Shown in pieces: positions 11,943 to 21,426 of a DNA stretch of 64,000 nt. Origin of the DNA: Panorpa germanica (lineage: Eukaryota; Arthropoda; Insecta; Mecoptera; Panorpidae); the NCBI GenBank assembly GCA_963678705.1, contig OY783217.1, forward strand, positions 3,286,001-3,350,000, in the 5' to 3' direction. The position numbers and the translations under genes are program-made. Each line of letters starts with the position of its first letter. Within the stretch, counting starts at the first letter, position 1. Below the pieces are notes generated by a model. It did not search any database. It was not told the origin of the DNA and worked only from the letters and a program-made list of their open reading frames with translations.

Positions 11943-12242
11943 ACAAACTATTTTGACGACACAGTGGGCGAGAGCATTGATGCTTGACGCCGACTGCTGT
12001 GTCTTCGGGTTCGATCCCCGGACCAGATATATATTTTCTGGGTTTGGTTATTATGAACTTATATTGATTATGGTCAAACATAATCGTACAATATAAAGGC
12101 AGTGGTGTAGCCCACATATATGAGGCCACGACACCATAAATACTGCCAACATTGTAGGAGGTCGTCGGTGATAGGACTCAGCATCGGAAATAGGCCGACG
12201 TTAAATAAATTAAATAAAAAAAAAAAAAAAACAAACTATTTT
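11943..12242 (+). mobile_element. tRNA-derived SINE with perfect 12-bp target duplication
   Basis: The element spans 11955-12230. The head contains a Pol III box B (GGTTCGATCCC, 12008-12018) set in a T-arm-like stem (CGGG/CCCG), with an A-box-like CAGTGGGCGAGAGC about 45 bp upstream. The tRNA-unrelated body includes TATTTTCTGGGTTTGGTTAT and GTCGTCGGTGATAGGACTC. The tail reads AAATAGGCCGACGTTAAATAAAT and ends in A-rich sequence. The flanks are ACAAACTATTTT at 11943-11954 and again at 12231-12242, an exact 12-bp duplication expected from LINE-mediated insertion. Intact flanks and box B suggest a fairly young insertion. A degraded copy lies at 19694-19873. SINEs are transcribed by RNA polymerase III and copied by a partner LINE, usually one with a similar 3' tail. 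I could not identify the partner here. Confidence 0.88.
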
Positions 12243-13924
12243 CTTTATATTTTTTTAAATGATTTTTTTCGTTACTCAGTTTCATATACCAGGTATGATA
12301 ATGACAACGCTAATAATGTTTTAGTTCTAGTATACAAAGGATTGTAACTTTTACTGACCGACTGTTGGAAAAATCATAATGTTTCTAATCTAATATCTAA
12401 GGTATACAGTACCATGGAAGCCAGAAATTGAGTTTGTTGAATTAAATTTTTTCATATTCAGAATATGCTTTTACAAAAATATTCTTTGGAACTAAAGAAC
12501 TATGAATTCACTAAGGAAATGAAATATATATTTGTTTTTTAATATTTTTAATATTTTGCAAAAATTCGTAAACAATTGATGCCAAAATGCAAAGCGGAAT
12601 TCAGACCAGTGGCCCTTAAGTATTTGCCGCTATTATATATTAAGTATAGTGACTGAGAACGTTATCTGTAACACATTCACACTGGATAGAATAAGACTTC
12701 ATTTTACTCTCTCCACAATATTTTCTGCCGATGTTCAGAACACGTTTGCTACAAGAAAAATGAAACCAACAGTGAGACTTGAAAGCTATGGTGTAAAATG
12801 ATAAAATACAGCCTAAACTTATAACAAATCATTTAAATTAGCAGTGAGTGCATTAGGATTTAGCTAATTTCATCAGTGGGTGTTATAAATTATTCATTGT
12901 ATTTCATCATGACGTAATGGACGCGATTCCAACATGTTCAAAGGATGAGAAAAGGGAGTGATGAAGGGCTTAGGAGGAGTTTCTAGAATGGAGACAAGGG
13001 ATTTGGCACGCTCTGAACATGTCACTGCTACGACTTGTATTCTGTTCATTACTGGATATTGTTGTTGTTTTGTAGTACACTGTAGAAAGTGTAATAGTGG
13101 TTGCTATATTCCAGGCGTCTAGTTCTAAAATGCAAGTTGAAACCTAAATGAACTGAATTAAGTTAAGTTTATGTTGGCTGTACGTGGTCTTATATGTTTA
13201 GGAAGTACTTGAAACAAACGGAAATGAACATAGACGCATGAAAATATATTGTTTTTGACCCGGTTTGCAAGTTTAAACTTGATAAAAATGATGTGCACTG
13301 CGTTATTTCAATGCTAATAAATGGTGATAGTAGTTAGGAAGACCCCAGTGTTGGAGTCTTTCACACTGTAGAGTGTAATCACATTAACACACATTATCAT
13401 GAGACGAAGTTTCTATTTAAATGTTTATTAATACACCACTGTTCACTATTCAAATATAGTTCATACGTTTATACTGCAAAGTACCGCAACAGGATCTACT
13501 TTATGTCGAATAGTAACGAACATTGCTGAGAGGCGTGCATACCCGTACGTAACGTGAGCAGTCTCCAATGTTGTCATTTGTGTTTATTACATATATACAG
13601 TGTACTATTAATAAACATTAAAGTAGACGAATCATCGGGGTGTGTGTCACTGATTGTAGTTTGTACTCTTGTTTCAAGTACTGCAAATTGTAACGATGTC
13701 CCGGTGTCATATAACGAGTCCTGTATCCTGGATTCCTGTCAATGATGTGCAGGAAGGGGTGTGCAGGATTTACGTTGTTATCCTGTCATAGAATTTCTCT
13801 TGATCAGCGGTTTCGCAACGCTAATCGTACGGCGACAATTGCATTCACCATTAAACGTACAATTGTATCCGTACTGACATTTCTGTACACTCACTTCATA
13901 TATTTCTTCCTTAAAATATGTTAG
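12243..13924. other. Unassigned DNA
   Basis: No gene, RNA or repeat identified. The part at 13500-13900 is somewhat richer in GC and has overlapping short plus-strand frames (13554-13745, 13742-13924) that I cannot match to any family. Confidence 0.4.
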
Positions 13925-14041
13925 TTCTTGAAATAGCTCAGTTTCCAGAGCAACAAAAGATAATTTCTTTTCTGTGTAAGATTCAAATCATACACAGCAA
14001 AAAGACGTCGACGTCTTTGCGACGGGGGTAAACTCTAGTAT
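13925..14041 (+). repeat. tRNA-like head fused to the end of an ACTAGCT-type interspersed repeat
   Basis: TAGCTCAGTTTCCAGAGCA (13934-13952) has the form of a tRNA D-arm and A box, with GCTC/GAGC pairing. It is followed by a five-pair stem AAAAG/CTTTT around a seven-base loop ATAATTT, as in an anticodon arm, and then by AGATTCAAATC, a box B look-alike. The acceptor ends do not pair, so this is not a working tRNA gene. From about 13979 to 14040 the sequence is the reverse complement of the starts of the repeats at 55993 and 56669: GACGTC, GCGACGGGGGTAAA and CTCTAGTA. The box-B-like motif lies inside the shared part. A tRNA-derived SINE, or a chance join of a tRNA relic and a repeat end, are both possible. 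Confidence 0.55.
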
Positions 14042-14083
14042 GTATATAAAATTATAAAAGTAAAAAAGTGTACGACAATTCCA

Positions 14084-14461
14084 ATGACCTGCTTTAAAAG
14101 TGTTCGACAATATTCGATGCCAATGGTAATATTGGTCGAGATAATTGTTCTACTTCAATTAAATATCAACATAAACAAAGTAATAACCAGAGTACTTGTG
14201 AAGACCATAATACAAAGTCAGTACACTGTACCTCCAGTACGTATTGTCTATTCGTACGTCTGTCTGCATCTGTATGTAGAATGTACACAATTATATTATG
14301 GTGGGGCGCCTGTGCGGTTGGGTGGATTCGCAGGGGGACTGTTGGGCGGTAGGCCACTCAACCAATCTGTAATGCTTTCGTCGACGCTTTGGAGGATGTT
14401 TATGTCTAACTACTCGTTTGATGTAATCTCTACATACAATTACAGACATTATTATAATTAG
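14084..14461 (+). other. Unrecognised 125-codon open frame, doubtful
   Basis: An ATG-to-stop frame of 125 codons. The first half is hydrophobic and the middle has a glycine-rich segment (YGGAPVRLGGFAGGLLGG) encoded by a local GC-rich patch at about 14300-14350. No signal peptide plus domain architecture, no family resemblance and no splice context that I can support. It begins 43 bp after a repeat. The glycine run reflects GGG/GGC triplets in the patch and need not be coding. I list it because the composition change is real. A chance frame is the most likely explanation. Confidence 0.15.
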
Positions 14462-14543
14462 CGTAAGTATAACTGGGGATGTTAAATATGTGCTCTGCTA
14501 ATTAAAACATGATATGATGATAATATGTTCGTTTACGTAGCAT

Positions 14544-14547
<4 letters not shown>

Positions 14548-14586
<39 letters not shown>
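14548..14586. repeat. (TA)n microsatellite
   Basis: About 19 uninterrupted TA units. Confidence 0.95.
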
Positions 14587-14587
<1 letters not shown>

Positions 14588-14604
14588 CTGAGAAACATTT
14601 TCCA

Positions 14605-14695
14605 GCAAGGCACAAAGAAATGTAGGTAAGGCGTCTGGATGTTCCAATACTAATCCTACATTATATCGCAGATTAAATTCCCAAGAGACAAAAGC
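14605..14695 (+). repeat. Degraded tRNA-like sequence (arginine-tRNA-like head)
   Basis: GGTAAGGCGTCTGGA (14624-14638) resembles the A-box/D-arm of arginine-type tRNAs (GGATAAGGCGTCxGA). CGCAGATTAAATTCCC (14667-14682) sits at the box B position for a tRNA. Stems are broken, so this is a pseudo-tRNA or the head of an old SINE. Downstream CAAAAGCC and an A-rich run fit a SINE body but are not diagnostic. Confidence 0.4.
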
Positions 14696-15331
14696 CTTAT
14701 TTTGTTGTTGAAAACAAAACTGAAAAAAAAACCAATATCAAATGAAATTGGAAACTGACGGATAAGTTGGCCATTGTGTATGTGAAAAGCTAGGCTAATT
14801 GGAAAACATGAAAAAAAAGAAGATATATATATATATAAAATCTAAAGAATGTAACTGCTTGAATTCTATAAAACTAATTAAACTACTTCCACAAATAAAA
14901 TGAAATGAAAAAAGTAGAATACATATAAAAAAATTGAAAGTTGAATATGAAATTAAAATTGTTATAAGCACAAACCTTTAATATTGATGAAAGAACAAAA
15001 AGGAAAGAAAAACAAGCAATTTTAATCTTTGATATATATTTACTAGAATAATTTCCGTGTACCTTGTTTACTTTGTGTAAAATTAGTAAAAAATTAAGTG
15101 AACAGAAATGTTTCATTTACATTTATTATTAAACTATTATACACACGTAATATGCTAAATGAATTTTATACCTTTAGCGCAATTATTAATTCATGCATTT
15201 TAAATAAATGCATACATGTTTATTTTCGTTAAAATTCGTTATTGAACCGTGCATTTTGGGCATGATATTGGTGAATTTTCAGGGTAAATACCTCCCCACT
15301 TAGCTGCGATTTTCATAATGAGGGTATAAGT
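14696..15331. other. Unassigned AT-rich DNA
   Basis: Contains a short (TA)n at about 14823-14837. Nothing else recognised. Confidence 0.45.
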
Positions 15332-15340
15332 CAAAATCAC

Positions 15341-15529
15341 GATAGATCGGCGGTGACTTATACTTAAAAGAGGTTATAAGAGCGGTATAAATTTATAATA
15401 CGATAATGAATTTTGTATTATTTGTTTCTATATACATTATAGAAAAATAAATGAGTCAGTGCTTTTTAGTTATATCAGCAGTTTATACCCCACAACTTGT
15501 TTTAAATATGAGTCACCGCCGAACTCTCG
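15341..15529. mobile_element. 190-bp inverted-repeat MITE, copy 1
   Basis: The left end GATAGATCGGCGGTGACTTA is mirrored by the right end, whose reverse complement begins CGAGAGTTCGGCGGTGACTC. The arms run about 30 bp into the ACTTAAAAG segment. Inside lie AGAGCGGTATAAA and TTTATACCCCACAACTTG. The copy at 42591-42780 matches along its whole length with about one difference per ten bases. There is no coding capacity. Similarity between copies spreads a few bases beyond the arms, so the true termini may lie slightly outside and the target duplication is unresolved. Confidence 0.85.
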
Positions 15530-15864
15530 TAACTTCAACCATATAATACATTTTGTTATTTGTCTTTAAAACTAAAATCTACTAAACATTTTGAAAATAT
15601 CTTTATGATAGATAATAAAATTATTCATAATTTTAATTAATTACATACTCTGGTAACTTTTATAATAAGGAAGTTATAAGCAAAAGTAGGTGTATTTATA
15701 ATAATTGCTCGTCAATAAAAGGATATGTTTTTAAATCTCTTTTAATACAAAAAAGATATACTAAAGATATTATTAGTGAAAGACTTAGTTTACAATTTAT
15801 TTGATGATAACAGATACAGGTAAATTGCAATTTCATGATAGTATCTTAAATGTATCTTTAAAAA

Positions 15865-16195
15865 AACTAATAACCAGTTCTAAATTCTAATAGGCATTTG
15901 TCTATTAAATTATCTACACTCTCAAAAACAACTGTATGAATTTTAGAACAGTTCTAAAGCATATTTTAGAACCAGTTATTAAAATTCAGATCACAGTGTA
16001 TTAATTTTCAGAACATATACAGTGCATTTTTAAAGAATTCTTTAACAAATTCAGACAAAAACACATCTTAATAAAAATTAATAAGCGGTTCTTAATTTTA
16101 ATACGCATTTGTCTATTAAATTTGTATTAAAATTAAGAATATTTTTAACATTGTATTATTATATTTGTATTAAAATTAATAACATTTTTAGCAGT
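15865..16195. repeat. Repeat block with GCATTTGTCTATTAAATT units
   Basis: A block of about 45 bp, an AATAACCAGTTCTAAATT-type lead followed by GCATTTGTCTATTAAATT, occurs at 15868-15912 and again at 16080-16123. Between and after these are several variants of AGAACCAGTTATTAAAATT and TGTATTAAAATTAA, some in inverted orientation. The block looks like a tandem or nested AT-rich MITE family. Boundaries are uncertain. Confidence 0.5.
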
Positions 16196-16399
16196 GTAAA
16201 GTTTATTTCCGACTTTCTATTTACTATTGGCAATATTTATAATATTGTGGTTTTATTTATGTGGACTAAACCGTTGCTTCATAAGTGTTACGATTATGTG
16301 AGTATATAATCAATTTCACTTTGATAACCTAGAAAGTACTACGTTAATCCAGTGATCGAAAATCATTGTTATCATTGCTTAATAATTATTTTCTAGATA

Positions 16400-16700
16400 A
16401 ATTATAAGTAATAATAAAATTGGTTAGTAGCTTTTAACAAATAGAGAAGCTTAAAAAAAGTACTATAGCTATAAGTATAAAAAAATACCATTAGATAAAA
16501 AAAAGAGAAAATATAAAATGGAGTTTATTTTATAAAAAAAATCAGTTTTTTTGCAAAAATAAATATAAAATTTCAATTAATATAAGTTATATACATGCTT
16601 TTTTAAATAGGGGTATATAAAAACAATAATGGTAAAAAACATTATAATTAAAAAAATAGAGAAAAAAATAAAAATAAAACACAATAAAATATATTAAATT
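16400..16700. other. Low-complexity AT-rich stretch
   Basis: Mostly A and T with many A5-A8 runs. No coding signal. Confidence 0.7.
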
Positions 16701-17429
16701 GAAAACGCTTCAGCGCCTGCAAGTAGAATGCATACCGTGTATTGTACTCGTAGTAATTACAATGCCGCGGATAGTTAAATGCACGTTGTATTAGTGGTGA
16801 ATGTGAATGCGAGTGCAATTAAAAAAATATAAATAAACTGCTAAATTTATAAAATTAATATTAGAACAAACAAACACTGCATTAAATGAATACTCTTGTG
16901 TTGGTGGAATAACTAATGCCAATTTCCTTTGTACTATTTTCAATCAAAAACACTGCAGAAAAGGATTTTTTTGTTTGTTATTGCTAGAAATATATTTGGG
17001 TTTCAATAATAACTTGTTTATAATATGCAGTTGGATTGTTCAATGTTCGACGCGTTCGGATGCTAAATAGAGAAGGCTAAAAAGAGCAAACTTTCACTTT
17101 AACTTGCACATCTCCTTAAGAATTTGCATTTACAAGGTAGGGATAGGTTTAGCGTTGTAGAATGTATACATACGCTTCGTTAAAATTCGCAGAAATTCGG
17201 TTCCCATGTGAGAGATACGTAACGCCCGTATTCGGACGGCTTTGTCGCTTGCAGTGTGTGAGATTCATTACATTTACAGAATTCGGATAGATAAAGCGTG
17301 TACGATGGGCCAAAATTCGCTGTTTAACTTTGAATGATTTAAATTAACACATTGCTGCCCGCATACGTGAATTAAAGTTCTGAAGCCCTGGTCAATAAAG
17401 TGTTAATATAATTCCGACGTGAGTGCAAG
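16701..17429. other. Intergenic DNA of mixed composition
   Basis: From about 16700 the sequence loses its homopolymer character and gains CpG-containing words, leading into the candidate regulatory block at 17430. No gene or repeat recognised. Confidence 0.4.
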
Positions 17430-17840
17430 TGATGTGCAATTGATTGTAGCTTGAGGCTTTAGGCATACGAGTTTATAATATACATAATTAAACCCAGTGC
17501 GTTTAGCCCATTTGAAAAGAATCACACGCAGCAGCTAATCGACTAATAATTAAACAAATGAAATGATTCATACCGCAAAGGGAAGAACAAAGGACCACAC
17601 ACACACACAAATGGTTTTGTTCCCCTCTATGGAAAGTCCCATAACAATGCCCATTAATATCCCAATCAGTACACTGACACCTGTGAATTGCGATATCAAC
17701 TCCTGATAAATCTGTTTGTAAATTTACAAAGTTAATCCACCGTTTGTTTAATCTGCCGCATCACCACGGGCTGTTAAATATTAAAATTACCCCAAACTGA
17801 CCCCAACAATAGGAACAATCATTTAGCTAAGCGAAAATGA
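17430..17840. promoter_or_regulatory. Candidate enhancer or conserved noncoding block
   Basis: A stretch of about 400 bp without homopolymer runs or recognisable transposon sequence, crowded with motif-like words: CTAATCGACTAATAATTAAAC (homeodomain type, 17534-17554), GAACAAAGG (SOX/TCF type, 17585-17593), CCATTAATATCCCAATCAG, GACACCTGTGAA (T-box or E-box type), CTGATAAAT (GATA type), the perfect 16-bp palindrome TTTGTAAATTTACAAA (17715-17730, forkhead-like), GTTAATCC (K50 homeodomain type), TGTTTAAT and ACTGACCCC. A short (CA)n lies at about 17598-17610. The density and the change in texture from neighbouring DNA suggest constrained regulatory sequence. Motif matches this short are common by chance, so only cross-species conservation would establish it. 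Confidence 0.35.
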
Positions 17841-18179
17841 ATCAGTTTTTGTATATAGCATTAATGAAATCCAGAAGAACAGTGACTTGTACATATTTTT
17901 GCATTTCGATGTGAAAAATATATTTTTAAATATAGAAAATTCCTTGGAAAATGTGAAACTTGATGACGATGCAAGTATAATGTTTGTTTGACATATTTTA
18001 AGATTGCCTTGCAAAAATTCGAGTGTATACCACAGGTTGTACGAAGCTTGCTTCTTGTATATATTATATTTGTAAAGCTAAAATGTATATGTTGTATAAT
18101 AAAACATTGCACAGGGTATGTAGAAATATCGGACCTTATTTTGTTAAGAAATATTTTATGGATATTTCAACAAGTGCGG

Positions 18180-18570
18180 TCATGTTAAATCAATAGCGGA
18201 GTATGAGTTATACACTACACTGTGTGTAGTAAATCTAAATTTGATTTCCCTCTACTCCTAGAGTTTTGCGATGCCAGCATATATTGTATTGTAGTGCTTG
18301 GAAGACGGAACTTTAGGTATGTAGCAAGGAGACATACAACTAATACGATCACTGAAGTGTGTGTGTCCTGGAAGGAAAGGAAGTATGATGGTGAACCAAA
18401 CATTGTTCCCCGTTTGCACGAAGAGTGCAATGTCCACGGATTTACCATCATTCGCATACCACCGCAGCCTCAATCTAAATGGGTGCCCAACTCACTGGTG
18501 CTTCACCTACCAGATTAACCAGATCTGGTTTGTTCAACATGGTATAACCGCTGACCGATGTTAAATCAAA
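18180..18570. other. GC-richer island with overlapping open frames, unrecognised
   Basis: Open frames overlap on both strands: plus 18222-18518 (98 codons) and 18361-18564, minus 18215-18457 and 18258-18473. The local base composition is visibly richer in GC than the flanks. None of the translations shows a domain I recognise. The minus frames contain a TGNNVWFT then FLPGHTHFSDR segment, and the plus frame KWVPNSLVLHLP. The likely explanation is an old transposon or an isolated exon whose true frame I cannot choose. Confidence 0.3.
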
Positions 18571-19693
18571 AGAAAAATGCAATATTTTCTTGAAAAATTA
18601 TGAAATTTTTATTTTAAACCAAAGTACAAACTTTGTAGTTAGTAATGAAAAACAATATCTGCCAAATGTTACTGAATATTTTGTTATTTTATTGATTTAA
18701 AATACCAAAATTAAGACATTTTTAATCATATCCTAGTGGATGTATTTTAGTGTTGTAATAGTTTATTCTAGATACAAATACAGAGTACTAGATACGTTTT
18801 AAAATACTTTAAAAATATCTAATGTTTTTATTTTTTAAAATATCTAAATTTTAAAGCCCATGATACTTATAGAAATAGGTTCTATAAGAAAACGCACAAG
18901 TTTAAAAATTTCGTGCAGTGAACACCCAACATCAATTTTAAATTTAACATTGCTATTTTATACTAAATAATTTTAAGTTAATACTAAATAATTTATGTTC
19001 TCGATCTATGATTCTTTTTGTGTTTAAAAAATTTGAGTGAAATCAGTCTTAAATAATTAATGTAGACACAATTCGTTGTAGTGTGGAGGCAAGACACGGT
19101 GTGAGAAATAACTTGTTCATATGACTTTGATATAACACTTCACTGTAGTCAAATCTCAACACTTTAAATAAAAATATCAAATAAAAACGCTTGTTAACAT
19201 GCATCCATTGTCAACTGTCGAGCGTCGAGCGTCTAGACTAGACATTTTCGTAATAAAAATGTTCAACGCCGTGTGGTGTCTCTTTTTGCGAGTCTTTCAG
19301 ATGAATATTGATTTTTATTTTATTGGCTTATTTCTGAAGAGTAAGCAGTGAGAAAACCAAACAATTTGCAAGAGATTTTAAGAAGATACATGTATTTTAT
19401 GGTACATAGTTTGGCGAATTAATAAGAAAATCTTTAAAAGAAACTTACCCCAATAGTAGATCAGTAGAAGAGTACATCTACTTTCATATCACAGCCCCAA
19501 GTTGAATTCTGAAACAACATAAATATATAATAATTTAATATTAAATAAGTAAAACTGCATCATTTTATTTTTAATTAATGTAAAAATGTATATGTTTGAG
19601 AATTTTCTTTAATTTGTAAATAAGAAAAAGTAGAAATGTAAATTGATATAGTTTGTTAAAAAAGAAATATGAAATATGTTTGAGAGTTGTAAT
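18571..19693. other. Unassigned AT-rich DNA
   Basis: No gene or RNA recognised. A doubled GTCGAGC motif occurs at about 19217-19230. Confidence 0.45.
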
Positions 19694-19873
19694 GATGACA
19701 CAGTAGGCCTTAACATTGATGCTGTGTCTTTGAGTTTGATCTCCGACCAGAGCTATATTTTCTGGGTTTGGTTGTTATCAAATTAAATTGGTTATGGAAA
19801 TACATAATTATTAGACAGCGGTCTTGTTCACATATGAGGCAACATAGTAAAAGATCGTCGGTGATAGGACTCA
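19694..19873 (+). mobile_element. tRNA-derived SINE, truncated copy 2
   Basis: Aligns with 11955-12230: GATGACACAGTAGGCC at the head, GAGTTTGATCTCCGACCAG where copy 1 has the box B segment, TATATTTTCTGGGTTTGGTT in the body and GTCGGTGATAGGACTCA near the 3' end. Internal deletions shorten the head, box B has decayed, and similarity stops at 19873, before the A-rich tail. Minus-strand LINE 3' sequence starts within a few bases, so the two elements meet tail to tail. Confidence 0.85.
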
Positions 19874-19879
19874 CCATAT

Positions 19880-20523
19880 AATATAGCTTATTTTATATAT
19901 ATAGTTTCTCGGGCTTCCTAAGCACGTAGCCTTTTATCGCCCCTAATATTGTTCTGCTTCTTCTTATACTTTATATCCTGACAATAAGACTGATCTATTC
20001 ATGGCTACTGCTGTTATTAATTTCGGTTTCTCAATCAAAAAGGCGGTATTATATATAAGAAGCGTCTGCGAAGTCTGTGGCACCGCCCTTTGGAGTCCAT
20101 TTCTTGCCAATGCTGTATTTTTACATTGCCACAGAATGTGGCCAGAATCTGCCTCCTCTTTACCACATTCGCATTTAGGGTTTGGAATGATTTTGTTTCT
20201 TGCTAGATGTTTCGGAGCTCCAGTATGATTCATTCTAAGTCTTGAGGTCATTGTCATTAATCTTCTTCGCCATTTTAGTTTAGCAAACCATGGCTTACGT
20301 TTCAGTATTAGTTGTATTTTATAAAATTCTCTACCTTGATCAGAATTACCCAATTATTCATTTCATTTTTTTCTAATTCAGCTTTCATATCTGATTTAAA
20401 AAAATATGAAAAAATATAGTTATCACAGGAAGCAGCTAACTTGACTATTTGGTCAGCTTTTTCATTTCCCTTAATTCCCTTATGTGACGGTAATAATGTA
20501 ACTATATTTCCTAAACAATTCTA
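19880..20523 (-). pseudogene. Non-LTR retrotransposon remnant: RNase H and C-terminal zinc knuckle
   Basis: Read on the minus strand from about 20520, the first segment gives VTLLPSHKGIKGNEKADQIV then KLAAS, the conserved end of a LINE RNase H domain (H, then GNE.AD with the last catalytic aspartate). After a frameshift near 20340-20353 the next frame gives WFAKLKWRRRLMTMTSRLRM, then GAPKHL and CECGKEEADSGHILWQC, the C-x-C-G then H then C knuckle of the ORF2 C-terminus. It stops after LSGYKV. The 3' UTR runs GGGGCGATAAAAGGC and ends near the A/T-rich run at 19880-19900. An RNase H domain places it in the I/LOA/R1-like part of the non-LTR tree. The protein is distinct from the family at 7071 and 47371. 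Only the last ~150 codons survive, with one frameshift, so it is inactive. Confidence 0.87.
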
Positions 20524-21246
20524 AACATTATCGACCAAAAAACATCTTTCCCTACCAAAATACGTATATAATATGTAAACTACTGATAATACATGCGTAA
20601 CTGAGCCTACAAAATATTTACGATCACGAAATAAAACCATTGAAAAATAAAATGATAATGATCAGTTCCGCTTTACGTTTCCACCGCGTCGTATGGTCCT
20701 TTTAATATTATCCGGCTTTGTGGTTCGGACAAGTCCATTTAGCATTCCCTAAGATAGTTATCACCTTTTGTGCGATGCCTTGCTGTCTTGGTGTCTTGGT
20801 GGCAGACGTGCTGCTGCTTGATGCTGGAATACTATACTCCTATGTTTGGCATCTTTCGTTCCTGGCATTGTTTGTTCCTTTGTGAAAAACACCACTGACA
20901 GTTAGATAGACGCTTTAAAAAGATCTTTCAATTTCGAAACTACACCCTATTGGAATGTGGTGCTGATTGATCTATTTCTGTTATTGAATAAAATTCTAAA
21001 CTCAAACTCAGCTTATTCTGGTTCAATGGGCAAACACATAATGAGTTTATTCTGAATCAGTGATTTAAACAATTGGAATTGTTCATATTTTTTGTGTTGG
21101 ATGTTTATTTCAAATATTCAAAGAATAGTCAATTTAATTATAAAATTTATACAAGCTTGAAATCAAGTATGGTATTTATATGTACTATATTACAATGTAT
21201 AAATGAAAGCAGTGGCGGATTATCTTCTATTTTTAAGATATATACA
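20524..21246. other. Unassigned DNA with a GC-richer patch
   Basis: The patch 20665-20890 is richer in GC and has a doubled CTTGGTGTCTTGGTGG-type motif near 20790-20805. It may be more of the neighbouring LINE, but I see no motif to prove that. Confidence 0.35.
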
Positions 21247-21426
21247 TTCAAGTATATTGCATATCCTATGTATATGTTGTTGTGATGTAAAACATACACT
21301 GTATCTCTTATGTATATACAAATGCAAAGTTATGTGCATATTAAACATTGCAAAATGTACATAGTATGTACTGTCATGTTTATTCATTTTCACATTATGG
21401 ATCATATATGAATATACAGAGAATAT
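21247..21426. repeat. Dispersed repeat R2, copy 2
   Basis: Collinear with 10782-10984 through GATGTAAAACATACACTGTAT, ATATACAAATGCAAAG, ATGTACATAGTATGTACTG and ATCATATATGAATATACAG. Lacks a short segment present in copy 1. Confidence 0.7.

Noticed and set aside
12001..12020. Possible functional tRNA gene at the GGTTCGATCC motif
   Set aside because: The full cloverleaf is not formed, and the target duplication shows it is the head of a SINE.
19880..20523. Same LINE family as 7071 and 47371
   Set aside because: The C-terminal protein and 3' UTR differ clearly (CECGKEEADSGHILWQC against CQCGEEGTLDHIIFEC, and unrelated UTR strings), so it is a separate family.
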